Positions 56,278 to 64,000 of a stretch of DNA of 64,000 nucleotides are shown here, piece by piece. The position numbers and the translations under genes were made by a program. The stretch covers positions 1-64,000 of the forward strand of contig CAWKLQ010000006.1 of the NCBI GenBank assembly GCA_963850525.1. The letters run 5' to 3'. The notes below the pieces were generated by a model. The model was not told where the DNA came from. It did not search any database and worked only from the letters and a program-made list of their open reading frames with translations. Numbering within the stretch: the stretch's first letter is position 1; every line of letters begins with the position of its first letter. Source of the DNA: JAEMQF01 sp963850525 (GTDB lineage: Bacteria > Pseudomonadota > Gammaproteobacteria > Burkholderiales > Burkholderiaceae_C).

Positions 56278-58254
56278 TCAACGCGCGTCGCGTTCGACGA
56301 CGAGTCGCATCTCGGGCCGCGTCAGAACACGCAACTGCCGCTCGCTGTCGCTGCCCGCCAGGCCGTGCAGGTCGATCGACTTCTGCGTTTGCAGGAGCCG
56401 CACGAGATACCCCACCACGCCGGCATCGATCAACTGGCCGGGAACGAGCACCGGAATTCCCGGCGGGTACGGAACGATCTGATCGCAGCACACGCGGCCA
56501 AACAATTGCGCGTTGGGCTGGCCGTTCTCGTCGAGCAGCGCGATGCGCTCGCCGGCTTCGTAAAACGCGTCGCGCGGCAGGCACGCGAGCTGCGAAAAAC
56601 CGGGCGCCTGCGGAACCCGCGCATAGGTGCGCGGCGGGCGGCGCTCCTTGGCCAGACGCAGCATCGCGTCGAACAGGCGCGAAACCTTGCTGCGCGTCGT
56701 GCCTATCGTGAGCAGCAGCGTCAGCGTGTTGTGCGTGTTCTTCTCGACCTGAATGTTGAAGCGTTCGATCAAGGCCTCGCGCAGTTCGTCGGCGGAGAAA
56801 CCGCTTGCGGAGATGTCGATCGTCAGCTTCGTCGGGTCCAGGCGGATACCGTCGCCGCGCACCTCCGGGGGCAGCAGATCGTCGAGTTCGAGAACCCGAA
56901 ACGCACCCGTGGAGTTGATCTTCTCGCGCAATTCGCGAGCGAACTTCAGTGAACGATCGAGCAGCCGGTAGCCTTCCATCACTGCTTGCTTGCGCGCCAC
57001 ATCCAGGCTCGCGATCAAGTTGTATTGCGGGCTCGTCGACGCGTGCATGTTGAAGTTTTCGCGGAACAGGTGCTCGTCGAAATCCGCATCGTTGACGTGG
57101 ATCATGCTCGCCTGCGAAAACGCCGACAGCACCTTGTGCGTGCTCTGCGTCACGTAGTCAGCGCCGCACTCGAGCGCGGTGGGGCGCAGTTCCGGGTGGA
57201 ACCTGGCGTGGCCGTACCACGCCTCGTCGACGATCACCTTGATGCCCTTCGCGTGCGCTGCAGCGATGATGGGCCGCAGGTCGTAGCGCAGCCCATCGTA
57301 GGTGCACGAGGTCAGGATCAGGACACGCGCGTCGGCGTGCGTTTCGATGGCGCGCAGCAGCGTCGCGCGCGGCACCGGGCCGAAGATGCCGAACTGCTGG
57401 TTCACTGAGGAGTCGAGGTAGATCGGCCGCGCGCCGGACAGGATCACGCCGTGGTGCACCGACTTGTGGCAGTTGCGATCGAGCAGCAGTTTCGCCCCCG
57501 GCGTGAGCAGCGTCTGGAAGATGACCTTGTTCGACGTCGACGTGCCGTTCGTCGCGAAGAAGGTGGCGCGTGCGCCGAACGCCTTGGCCGCGAGGCGCTG
57601 GCTTTGCGCGATCACGCCGGTGGGGTGCAGCAGCGAATCGAGCATCGGCACCGAGACCGACAGGTCGGCGCGCAGCATTTCTTCGCCGACAAAATCATAG
57701 AAGTCGCCGACCCACTGGCTGCCCTTGAACGAGTCGCCCCCGCCGTGGCCCGGCGTGTGCCAGCTGTCCTTGGCCAAGGCCACGTACTCGCGCAGCTTGT
57801 CGTAAAACGGCGTGTCCGACTTCTGCGCCACTTCGGCGGCGAGGATGCGAAACCAGCCACTCACGTCTTCTTCGTCGCGGTAGAAGTAGCCGTCAACGGC
57901 GTCGCTGGCCAAGGCTTCGACGAGCAGTTTCGTGTCGTCGTCTTCGAGCATCATGTAGAGCGACAACTCGGGGCGCAGTTCGATGATGCGCTGCAGCGTC
58001 AAGACGGCGGCACGGTTCGGCGCCCGCGTCGCTTCGTTGTCGGTGCGACCCTGGTCGCCGTGATCGACGAGCACAATCTGGATGTCGCCGTCGGCGAGCA
58101 CGGCGGCCTGCGCGGCGTCGCCGGTCGTGGCGCCGATCGCCGCGACGCCGAGCGGGTTGTCGAGCCGGGCCGCCGCAGCGTTGAGGCCGCTCACGACGCG
58201 CTCACGCAGCGCGTCGTCGGCGCTGACTACCAGCACATGGCTCACCGGCGGCAT
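56278..58254 (-). CDS. Arginine/lysine/ornithine decarboxylase (PLP, group III)
   Basis: A 658-residue decarboxylase of the LdcC/SpeF/AdiA fold. The N-terminal ~120 residues are the receiver-like wing domain (HVLVVSADDALRERV). The PLP domain shows FFATNGTSTSNKVIF, ILTSCTYDGLRYDL, IKVIVDEAWYGHARFHP and the Schiff-base Lys in TQSTHKVLSAFSQ. The C-terminal domain has VPYPPGIPVLVPGQ-like IVPYPPGIPVLVPG. Whether it prefers arginine, lysine or ornithine cannot be read from sequence. The small gene at 58553 lies 41 bases upstream on the same strand. Confidence 0.9.
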   Translation of the reverse strand: MPPVSHVLVVSADDALRERVVSGLNAAAARLDNPLGVAAIGATTGDAAQAAVLADGDIQIVLVDHGDQGRTDNEATRAPNRAAVLTLQRIIELRPELSLYMMLEDDDTKLLVEALASDAVDGYFYRDEEDVSGWFRILAAEVAQKSDTPFYDKLREYVALAKDSWHTPGHGGGDSFKGSQWVGDFYDFVGEEMLRADLSVSVPMLDSLLHPTGVIAQSQRLAAKAFGARATFFATNGTSTSNKVIFQTLLTPGAKLLLDRNCHKSVHHGVILSGARPIYLDSSVNQQFGIFGPVPRATLLRAIETHADARVLILTSCTYDGLRYDLRPIIAAAHAKGIKVIVDEAWYGHARFHPELRPTALECGADYVTQSTHKVLSAFSQASMIHVNDADFDEHLFRENFNMHASTSPQYNLIASLDVARKQAVMEGYRLLDRSLKFARELREKINSTGAFRVLELDDLLPPEVRGDGIRLDPTKLTIDISASGFSADELREALIERFNIQVEKNTHNTLTLLLTIGTTRSKVSRLFDAMLRLAKERRPPRTYARVPQAPGFSQLACLPRDAFYEAGERIALLDENGQPNAQLFGRVCCDQIVPYPPGIPVLVPGQLIDAGVVGYLVRLLQTQKSIDLHGLAGSDSERQLRVLTRPEMRLVVERDAR

Positions 58255-58295
58255 GCAACTCCCCTGTCGGCGCGAGGCCCGTGTCGCGCTTCGGG

Positions 58296-58553
58296 CTAGC
58301 GCTTGAAGAACTCGTCCAGCAATTCGCCGGGAAGGGTGTCCAGGGGTTGCTCGCTCACCTGCAATCCGTCCAGCAATTCCACCGACAACAGCTGCCAACT
58401 CGACTGAGAGCCAGGCGCGCTGCCTGCAGGTGTTGTGGCGTCGCCCGCGGTCACTTCACCGCTGCTGGACACGTACTCGCCGAGCGGCGCGTTCCCCGAC
58501 ATCCGCCAGATGATCTTCTTGACGGGCACGGGCTTGTGCTTGACCTTCGGCAT
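58296..58553 (-). CDS. Small conserved protein beside the decarboxylase, function unknown
   Basis: An 85-residue soluble protein starting MPKVKHKPVPVKKIIWRMSG, with a Gly/Ser/Thr-rich middle and an acidic end LDTLPGELLDEFFKR. No signal, cysteine or known motif. I recall similar short proteins in Burkholderiales, but no assigned role. It lies 41 bases upstream of the decarboxylase on the same strand, so a shared transcript is likely. Confidence 0.65.
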   Translation of the reverse strand: MPKVKHKPVPVKKIIWRMSGNAPLGEYVSSSGEVTAGDATTPAGSAPGSQSSWQLLSVELLDGLQVSEQPLDTLPGELLDEFFKR

Positions 58554-58706
58554 GGTGAGTTTGCGCGGAAGCGTTCGAAGCTCGAGGAGCACCGATTCTG
58601 AACCCAAGTTCAGGCGGGTGCGGGGCCATCGTGTAATTTTATGCACGGCTTTCGCTGCCTGCGCGCTGTGCGCGCAGCCTTGCACAAGCCACGGATAATC
58701 GCGCCG

Positions 58707-59909
58707 ATGAATCCCTTGCTCGCGCGCCTTCACCCCTACCCCTTCGAGCGCCTGCGCGAACTCACCCAGGACATCACGCCCAACCCGGCGTACGCGCCGA
58801 TTGGCCTGGGAATCGGCGAGCCGCGCCACCCCACGCCGGCACTGATCTTGCAGGCCATCACCGCGAACTTGGCCGGGCTTTCGAAGTACCCGGCCACAGC
58901 CGGCGAACCCGCGCTGAGGCAGGCCATCGGCGGCTGGGTGCAACGCCGTTATGCCGTTGAGCTGAACCCGACGACGCAGGTGCTTCCCGTCAACGGTTCG
59001 CGCGAGGCGTTATTCGCCCTTGCGCAGACCGTCATCGACCCGACGCGCGCGGCCGCCTGCGTCGTATGCCCCAACCCCTTCTATCAAATTTACGAGGGCG
59101 CGGCACTGCTCGCCGGCGCCGACACGGCGTTTGCCAACAGCGACCCGGGGCGCAATTTCGCGACGGATTGGGACAGCATCACGCCCGACGTCTGGTCGCG
59201 AACCCAGTTGCTCTACGTGTGCAGCCCGGGCAACCCGACGGGTGCCGTCATGCCGCTGCCGGAGTGGGCGAAGTTGTTCGAACTGAGCGACCGCTACGGT
59301 TTCGTGATCGCCTCCGACGAGTGCTACTCCGAGATCTACTTCGGCGATGTGCCGCCGCTCGGTTCGCTGCAGGCCGCAGCGCACTTGGGCCGCAGCGACT
59401 TTCGCAACCTGGTTGCGCTGACGAGTTTGTCCAAACGCTCCAACGTTCCCGGCATGCGCTCGGGTTTCGCCGCGGGCGACGCGAGGCTGCTCAAGCAGTT
59501 TTTGCTGTACCGCACCTACCACGGCAGCGCGATGAGCCCGACGCTGCAGCAGGCGAGCATCGCCGCCTGGAACGACGAGCAGCACGTGGTGCAAAACCGG
59601 GCCAAGTACCAAGCGAAGTTTGCAAAGGTCACGCCGCTGCTGGCGCGCTGCATGGGCGTGGCGCTTCCCGACGCCGGGTTCTACCTCTGGGCGAAAGTTC
59701 CGGGCGGCGATGACATCGCCTTCGCCCGAGGCCTGCTGGCTCAATACAATGTCGCGGTGTTGCCCGGTCGCCTGCTCGCGCGCGATGCGCACGGCGTGAA
59801 CCCCGGCGCCGGCCGGGTGCGCTTGGCCCTCGTCGCCGAGCTCGACGAATGCGTCGAAGCGGCGCAGCGCATCGTCTTGTTCCTCCAATCCCCCCAGACC
59901 CCACCATGA
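58707..59909 (+). CDS. dapC: Succinyldiaminopimelate transaminase
   Basis: DapC converts N-succinyl-2-amino-6-ketopimelate to N-succinyl-LL-diaminopimelate in lysine and peptidoglycan synthesis. The 400-residue aminotransferase has NPAYAPIGLGIGEPRH at the start, the motif YVCSPGNPTGAVMPL, ASDECYSEIYFGD and the PLP Lys in SLSKRSNVPGMRSG. dapD overlaps its stop by four bases and dapE lies further on, which fixes the pathway. Confidence 0.95.
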   Translation: MNPLLARLHPYPFERLRELTQDITPNPAYAPIGLGIGEPRHPTPALILQAITANLAGLSKYPATAGEPALRQAIGGWVQRRYAVELNPTTQVLPVNGSREALFALAQTVIDPTRAAACVVCPNPFYQIYEGAALLAGADTAFANSDPGRNFATDWDSITPDVWSRTQLLYVCSPGNPTGAVMPLPEWAKLFELSDRYGFVIASDECYSEIYFGDVPPLGSLQAAAHLGRSDFRNLVALTSLSKRSNVPGMRSGFAAGDARLLKQFLLYRTYHGSAMSPTLQQASIAAWNDEQHVVQNRAKYQAKFAKVTPLLARCMGVALPDAGFYLWAKVPGGDDIAFARGLLAQYNVAVLPGRLLARDAHGVNPGAGRVRLALVAELDECVEAAQRIVLFLQSPQTPP

Positions 59910-60727
59910 CCCACCCTCTGCAGAACACGATCGATCTGGCCTGGGAGGGTCGGGCCGAGCTGACGCCGACCAATTCTCCGGAGGTGCGCAGCGCCGTCGA
60001 GCAAGTCATCGCCGATCTGGACAAGGGATTGCTGCGTATCGCGGAGCGACAGTCGGTCGGCCAGTGGCGCGTCAACCAATGGGTGAAGAAGGCCGTGCTG
60101 CTGAGCTTTCGCCTCAACGAAAACAAGGCGATGCGCGCCGGCGAGCTCGGCTTTTTCGACAAGGTACCGACCAAGTTTTCGCACCTCGATGAAGCCGCGA
60201 TGCGCGAAACCGGCGTGCGCGTCGTGCCTCCCGCCGTCGCGCGGCGCGGCGCCTACATCGCGAGGAACGTCATCCTGATGCCTTCTTACGTGAACATCGG
60301 CGCCTATGTCGACGAAGGCACGATGGTCGACACCTGGGCGACGGTGGGGTCGTGCGCGCAGATCGGCAAAGGTGTGCACTTGTCGGGCGGGGTGGGAATC
60401 GGCGGCGTGCTCGAGCCCTTGCAGGCGAACCCGACGATCATCGAAGACAACTGCTTCATCGGTGCGCGCTCCGAAGTCGTCGAGGGGGTGATCGTCGAGG
60501 AGAACTCCGTCATTTCGATGGGCGTGTACATCGGCCAGAGCACGAAGATCTACGACCGCGCCACCGGCGAGGTGAGTTACGGGCGCATTCCCGCAGGCTC
60601 CGTCGTCGTGAGCGGCAACCTGCCCAGTCCCGATGGCAAGTACAGCCTGTACTGCGCCGTCATCGTGAAACGCGTCGACGCCCAAACCCGTGCAAAAACC
60701 AGCATCAACGAGCTGTTGCGGGCCTGA
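59906..60727 (+). CDS. dapD: 2,3,4,5-tetrahydropyridine-2,6-dicarboxylate N-succinyltransferase
   Basis: DapD succinylates tetrahydrodipicolinate using succinyl-CoA. The 273-residue product has the N-terminal helical domain (TIDLAWEGRAELTP, WVKKAVLLSFRLNEN) and a left-handed beta-helix of hexapeptide repeats from about 110 on (VNIGAYVDEGTMVDTWATVGSCAQIGKGVHLSGG, IIEDNCFIGARSEVVEGVIVEENSVISMG). Its ATG overlaps the dapC stop (ATGA). Confidence 0.97.
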   Translation: MTHPLQNTIDLAWEGRAELTPTNSPEVRSAVEQVIADLDKGLLRIAERQSVGQWRVNQWVKKAVLLSFRLNENKAMRAGELGFFDKVPTKFSHLDEAAMRETGVRVVPPAVARRGAYIARNVILMPSYVNIGAYVDEGTMVDTWATVGSCAQIGKGVHLSGGVGIGGVLEPLQANPTIIEDNCFIGARSEVVEGVIVEENSVISMGVYIGQSTKIYDRATGEVSYGRIPAGSVVVSGNLPSPDGKYSLYCAVIVKRVDAQTRAKTSINELLRA

Positions 60728-60791
60728 TGCTTGGGCTTGATCAGTCCATTGACCCCCGACAATTGCTTCCCTTAAGGCAGGAGGGCCGGAC

Positions 60792-61982
60792 ATGAGTGGC
60801 GGAAACATGGAGCGCGTGCTGCGCCTGATGTCGGAGAAGGGCGCCTCCGACGTCTACCTGTCGGCGAACTCGCCGATTCTCATCAAGATCAACGGCAACG
60901 TGATTCAACTGAGCGATCAGGCGCTCACCCACAACCAGCCACGCCAGCTGCTTGCCGAATTGCTCTCGCCCAGCCAACTCGAAGACCTCGAAGAGACGGG
61001 CGATCTGAACATCGGTATCGGCTTGACGGGCCTGGGCAGCTTTCGTTTGAGTGCATTCAAGCAACGCGGCACGATCGCCGCCGTGTTTCGCTGCATCCCG
61101 TTCGAAATCCCGTCGCTCGATACGCTCAACCTGCCCGAAATTCTGAACGCGCTGGTGATGGAAAAGCGTGGCCTGGTGCTGATGGTGGGCGCCACCGGAA
61201 CCGGCAAGAGCACGACGCTGGCGTCGATGCTCGAACAGCGCAACCAGCAACTCGCCGGCCACATTCTGACGATCGAGGACCCGATCGAATTCTTGTTCAG
61301 CAACAAGAAGTCGGTGATCAACCAGCGCGAAGTCGGGCGCGACACGCAGTCGCTGCAGACGGGCTTGAAGAACGCGATGCGCCAGGCACCCGATTGCGTG
61401 ATGATCGGCGAAATCCGCGACCGCGAAACCATGACGGCGGCGATCTCGTACGCGCTGTCAGGCCACCTCGTGCTCTCGACCTTGCACGCGAACAACAGCT
61501 ACCACGCGATGGGCCGGATTCTGTCGTTCTATACGCCCGAGGCCCGGCCGGTGCTGCTCGCCGACTTGGCCGCCGGCCTGCGTGCCGTGATTTCGCAGCG
61601 CCTGGTTCGATCCGCAGGTGGCGGGCGCATCCCGGCGGTCGAGGTGATGTTGAATACGCAGCTCGTCTCGGAGCTCATCGAACAAGGCGACTTCAACGGC
61701 GTGCGCGCCGCGATGGAGAAGTCGCTGAGCGTCGGCTCGCAAACCTTCGAGAAGGACTTGGCGCGCCTCATCACGCAAGGCAAGATCACGCGCGACGAAG
61801 GGCTGGCTTTTGCCGACTCGCCCACCAACCTCATGTGGCGCCTCGAGAACGACGTGGCCCCGGCGTCGCGCCTGGTCGCCGCCAAGGAAGACACGAACGA
61901 CGAGGCAAGCTTCACCGAAATCACACTCGACGTTCAGCCGGAATCGCGCTCGACACGCTCGGTGCCGCTGACCGGTTTCTGA
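60792..61982 (+). CDS. PilT/PilU-family type IV pilus retraction ATPase
   Basis: A 396-residue secretion-type ATPase. Walker A GATGTGKSTTLA, the Asp box TIEDPIEFLF, Walker B CVMIGEIRDRETM and the His box LSTLHANNSYHAMGRI are all present, and the C-terminal RRSLSVGSQTFEKDLARLI-like segment resembles PilU. It begins behind a GGAGG site, 64 bases after dapD, and dapE follows after 10 bases. Its place inside a lysine pathway cluster is known in Burkholderiales and has no clear functional reason. Confidence 0.9.
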   Translation: MSGGNMERVLRLMSEKGASDVYLSANSPILIKINGNVIQLSDQALTHNQPRQLLAELLSPSQLEDLEETGDLNIGIGLTGLGSFRLSAFKQRGTIAAVFRCIPFEIPSLDTLNLPEILNALVMEKRGLVLMVGATGTGKSTTLASMLEQRNQQLAGHILTIEDPIEFLFSNKKSVINQREVGRDTQSLQTGLKNAMRQAPDCVMIGEIRDRETMTAAISYALSGHLVLSTLHANNSYHAMGRILSFYTPEARPVLLADLAAGLRAVISQRLVRSAGGGRIPAVEVMLNTQLVSELIEQGDFNGVRAAMEKSLSVGSQTFEKDLARLITQGKITRDEGLAFADSPTNLMWRLENDVAPASRLVAAKEDTNDEASFTEITLDVQPESRSTRSVPLTGF

Positions 61983-61992
61983 CGCAGGGCCC

Positions 61993-63141
61993 ATGTCGCG
62001 CACGCTGACCCTCACCGAACAACTCATCGCGCGCCGCTCAGTCACGCCGGACGACGGCGGTTGCCAGGCCCTCGTCGCCGAATTGTTGCGATCCGCTGGT
62101 TTCGAGTGCCACTCGCTGCCCCACGGCCCTGCCGAGGCCCCCGTGCAAAACCTGTGGGCCGTGCGCCGCGGCAGCGATGCCCAGGCGCCGCTGCTGGTGC
62201 TGGCCGCGCACACCGACGTCGTGCCCACCGGGCCGCTCGCAGCATGGCAGAGCGACCCCTTCGTGCCGACGCACCGAGGCGGCCATTTGTACGGGCGCGG
62301 CGCCGCCGACATGAAGACCTCGCTCGCGGCGATGGTCGTCGCAGCGTTGGAGTTCGCGCGCGCGCACCCGCAGGCACGCGGCTCGCTGGCGTTGCTGCTC
62401 ACCAGCGACGAAGAAGGCCCCGCCGTCGACGGCACGGTCAAAGTCGTGGAGTGGCTCACTGCCCAGGGACTGCGACCCGACTACTGCATCGTCGGCGAGC
62501 CGACGAGCGTCGAACGCTTGGGCGACATGATCAAGAACGGCAGGCGCGGCACGCTCTCGGGCAAGTTGCACGTGAACGGCGTGCAAGGTCACATCGCGTA
62601 CCCGCACCTGGCGAGCAACCCGATCCACCTGGCACTGCCGGCGCTCGCCGAACTCGTTGCCATGGAATGGGACCGCGGCAACGCCTACTTCCCGCCAACG
62701 AGCTTTCAGATTTCCAATATTCACTCCGGTACCGGCGCGACGAATGTGATCCCGGGCTCGGCAGCGATCGACTTCAATTTTCGGTTCTCGACGGAATCGA
62801 GCGTGGCGTCGCTGAAGGCGCGCGTCCACGAGGTCTTGACGCGGCACAAGGTCCCTCATGAACTCGCCTGGACTCTCGGCGGCGAGCCCTTCCTCACGCC
62901 CGTGGGCACGCTGAGCCAGGCGCTGTCGGAGTCGATTCGCGAGCACACGGGGCTGCGCACCGAGCTGTCGACCACCGGCGGAACGTCGGACGGCCGCTTC
63001 ATCGCGAAGATCTGCCCGCAAGTCATCGAGTTCGGCCCCGTCAACGCGAGCATCCACAAGATCGACGAGAACGTGGAAGTCGCTAGCATTGAGCCCTTGA
63101 AGAACATTTATCGCTCGACCCTGGAGCGGCTGTTGACATGA
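61993..63141 (+). CDS. dapE: Succinyl-diaminopimelate desuccinylase
   Basis: DapE is a dinuclear zinc M20 peptidase-family enzyme that releases succinate from N-succinyl-LL-DAP. The 382-residue product has the first metal motif LVLAAHTDVVPTG, the second SDEEGPAVDGT with the catalytic Glu, YGRGAADMKTSLAAM, and the late metal His in NASIHKIDENV. It follows the pilus ATPase by 10 bases. Confidence 0.96.
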   Translation: MSRTLTLTEQLIARRSVTPDDGGCQALVAELLRSAGFECHSLPHGPAEAPVQNLWAVRRGSDAQAPLLVLAAHTDVVPTGPLAAWQSDPFVPTHRGGHLYGRGAADMKTSLAAMVVAALEFARAHPQARGSLALLLTSDEEGPAVDGTVKVVEWLTAQGLRPDYCIVGEPTSVERLGDMIKNGRRGTLSGKLHVNGVQGHIAYPHLASNPIHLALPALAELVAMEWDRGNAYFPPTSFQISNIHSGTGATNVIPGSAAIDFNFRFSTESSVASLKARVHEVLTRHKVPHELAWTLGGEPFLTPVGTLSQALSESIREHTGLRTELSTTGGTSDGRFIAKICPQVIEFGPVNASIHKIDENVEVASIEPLKNIYRSTLERLLT

Positions 63142-63173
63142 GCGCCGCGCCGGGCCGTCCCAAGCAAGCGAAT

Positions 63174-63209
63174 CTCCCCGCGGGGGAGTGGCCGCGGTAC
63201 GCCGCGGCC
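63174..63209. repeat. Two adjoining perfect hairpins directly before prmB
   Basis: A palindrome with arms CTCCCCG/CGGGGGAG (63174-63188) is followed at once by GGCCGCGG-TACG-CCGCGGCC (63190-63209). The GAGGGG ribosome site of prmB comes right after. The pair could hide or expose that site, or it could be a Burkholderiales-type repetitive palindrome. Confidence 0.7.
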
Positions 63210-63220
63210 GAGGGGCCCAC

Positions 63221-64000
63221 ATGACTTTGATCGACCTCATCACTGCGCAAAGCGCCCGCCTCAAACAGGCGGGCGTTTGCTTTGGGCACGGCACGACGAA
63301 TGCGTTCGACGAGTCGGCGTGGCTCGTGCTGTGGGCGCTGGGGCTGCCGCTGGAGTCGCTCGAGACGCGTGCGCAACAGAGCCTGGATGCCGCTGAGCAG
63401 GAGAAAGCAGAAGCGCTCGTGACGCGGCGCATCGAGTCGCGCCAGCCTGCCGCCTACCTGACGAACGAGGCGTGGCTGCAAAACGTGCCCTTCTTCGTCG
63501 ACGAGCGCGTGCTCGTGCCACGCTCCTACATCGCCGAGTTGCTCGCTGACGCCGAAGGCGAAGGCACCCTCGACGCGTGGTTGTCGGAGCGAACGCTGCG
63601 CGTTCTGGACCTGTGCACCGGCAGCGGCTGCCTGGCCGTGATTGCGGCGCTCGCGTATCCCGATGTGCGCGTCGACGCCGCCGATATTTCGGCCCCCGCC
63701 TTGGACGTGGCGCGAATCAACGTCGACAAACACGCGCTCGGGCAACGCATCGCCATTCTGCAATCCGACCTGTTCGCCCAAGTGCGCGGCCCCTACGACC
63801 TGATTCTTTGCAACCCTCCCTATGTCAATTCCACGAGCATGAACGCCCTGCCTGACGAATACCGCGCCGAACCGGCGCTCGCGCTGCAAGGCGGCCCCGA
63901 CGGCATGGACCTGGTGCGCAGCATCATCCGCGACGCGCCCCGCCACATGACGAACGACGCCGTGCTCGTGCTCGAGATCGGCCACGAGCGCGCGCATTTC
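63221..64000 (+). CDS. prmB: Ribosomal protein L3 glutamine methyltransferase, 3' end outside window
   Basis: PrmB N5-methylates a glutamine of ribosomal protein L3. The first 260 residues are present. The N-terminal helical domain (TLIDLITAQSARLKQAGVCFGHGT) is followed by the linker QPAAYLTNEAWLQNVPFFVDERVLVPRS and the SAM-binding domain with LDLCTGSGCLAVIAA and the NPPY motif LILCNPPYVN. The form PRSYIAELL with NPPYVNS fits PrmB rather than PrmC. The reading frame is still open at the window end. Confidence 0.95.
   Translation, partial: MTLIDLITAQSARLKQAGVCFGHGTTNAFDESAWLVLWALGLPLESLETRAQQSLDAAEQEKAEALVTRRIESRQPAAYLTNEAWLQNVPFFVDERVLVPRSYIAELLADAEGEGTLDAWLSERTLRVLDLCTGSGCLAVIAALAYPDVRVDAADISAPALDVARINVDKHALGQRIAILQSDLFAQVRGPYDLILCNPPYVNSTSMNALPDEYRAEPALALQGGPDGMDLVRSIIRDAPRHMTNDAVLVLEIGHERAHF

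Overview
The window reads as a high-GC (roughly two-thirds G+C by eye) chromosomal segment of a betaproteobacterium, most likely a Burkholderiales member. The markers are the rpsF-priB-rpsR-rplI-dnaB order, the smc-zipA-ligA order, the dapC-dapD-pilU-like-dapE run, and several short proteins I recognise as typical of that order. I cannot name a genus. It is almost wholly coding: about 51 protein genes, no rRNA, no tRNA that I can see, no CRISPR array, no insertion sequence and no prophage. No gap between genes exceeds 300 bases; the longest is 54718-54952.

Layout. 1-7530 (minus): a LapA/BapA-type giant adhesin, cut by the window start, with its own type I secretion system (TolC protein, ABC transporter with degenerate C39 domain, HlyD adaptor). 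The adhesin carries near-identical 294-bp repeats, a 13-C tract early in the gene and five single-base frame breaks. 7716-13632 (minus): LPS core genes waaA and waaC, a phosphomannomutase/phosphoglucomutase, and acs. 13760-18022: UPF0114 membrane protein, class I fumarase, an FFLEE-type protein and a modular DUF805 membrane protein. 18026-22893: xerD, queG, tsaE, amiC and an esterase. 22903-26006 (minus): dnaB and the rpsF-priB-rpsR-rplI ribosomal operon. 26195-32139: a zinc-ribbon unknown, a two-subunit sodium:solute symporter, a TPR protein, two small membrane proteins (one SMR transporter) and a conserved unknown.

32315-41906 (minus): clpB, behind a good heat-shock promoter, and upstream of it a tightly coupled operon alaA-hom-thrC-mobB-moeA-moaD-moaE-crcB. 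It joins amino-acid synthesis, molybdenum cofactor synthesis and fluoride export through 4-base start/stop overlaps and many non-ATG starts. 41991-46504 (plus): Mth938-like protein, a Bcp peroxiredoxin, a PIN-PhoH ATPase and a Na/Pi cotransporter. 46524-54050 (minus): NUDIX hydrolase, ligA, zipA, smc. 54244-56224 (plus): queF and a secreted glycerophosphodiester phosphodiesterase with a candidate Pho box. 56278-58553 (minus): a basic amino-acid decarboxylase and a small partner gene. 58707-64000 (plus): dapC, dapD, a PilT/PilU ATPase, dapE and the start of prmB.

Most of the window is housekeeping. The parts most worth a second look are the adhesin locus, the translationally coupled operon, the small cysteine-rich unknown at 26195, and several hairpins set directly against gene starts. 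I found no convincing wholly new system.
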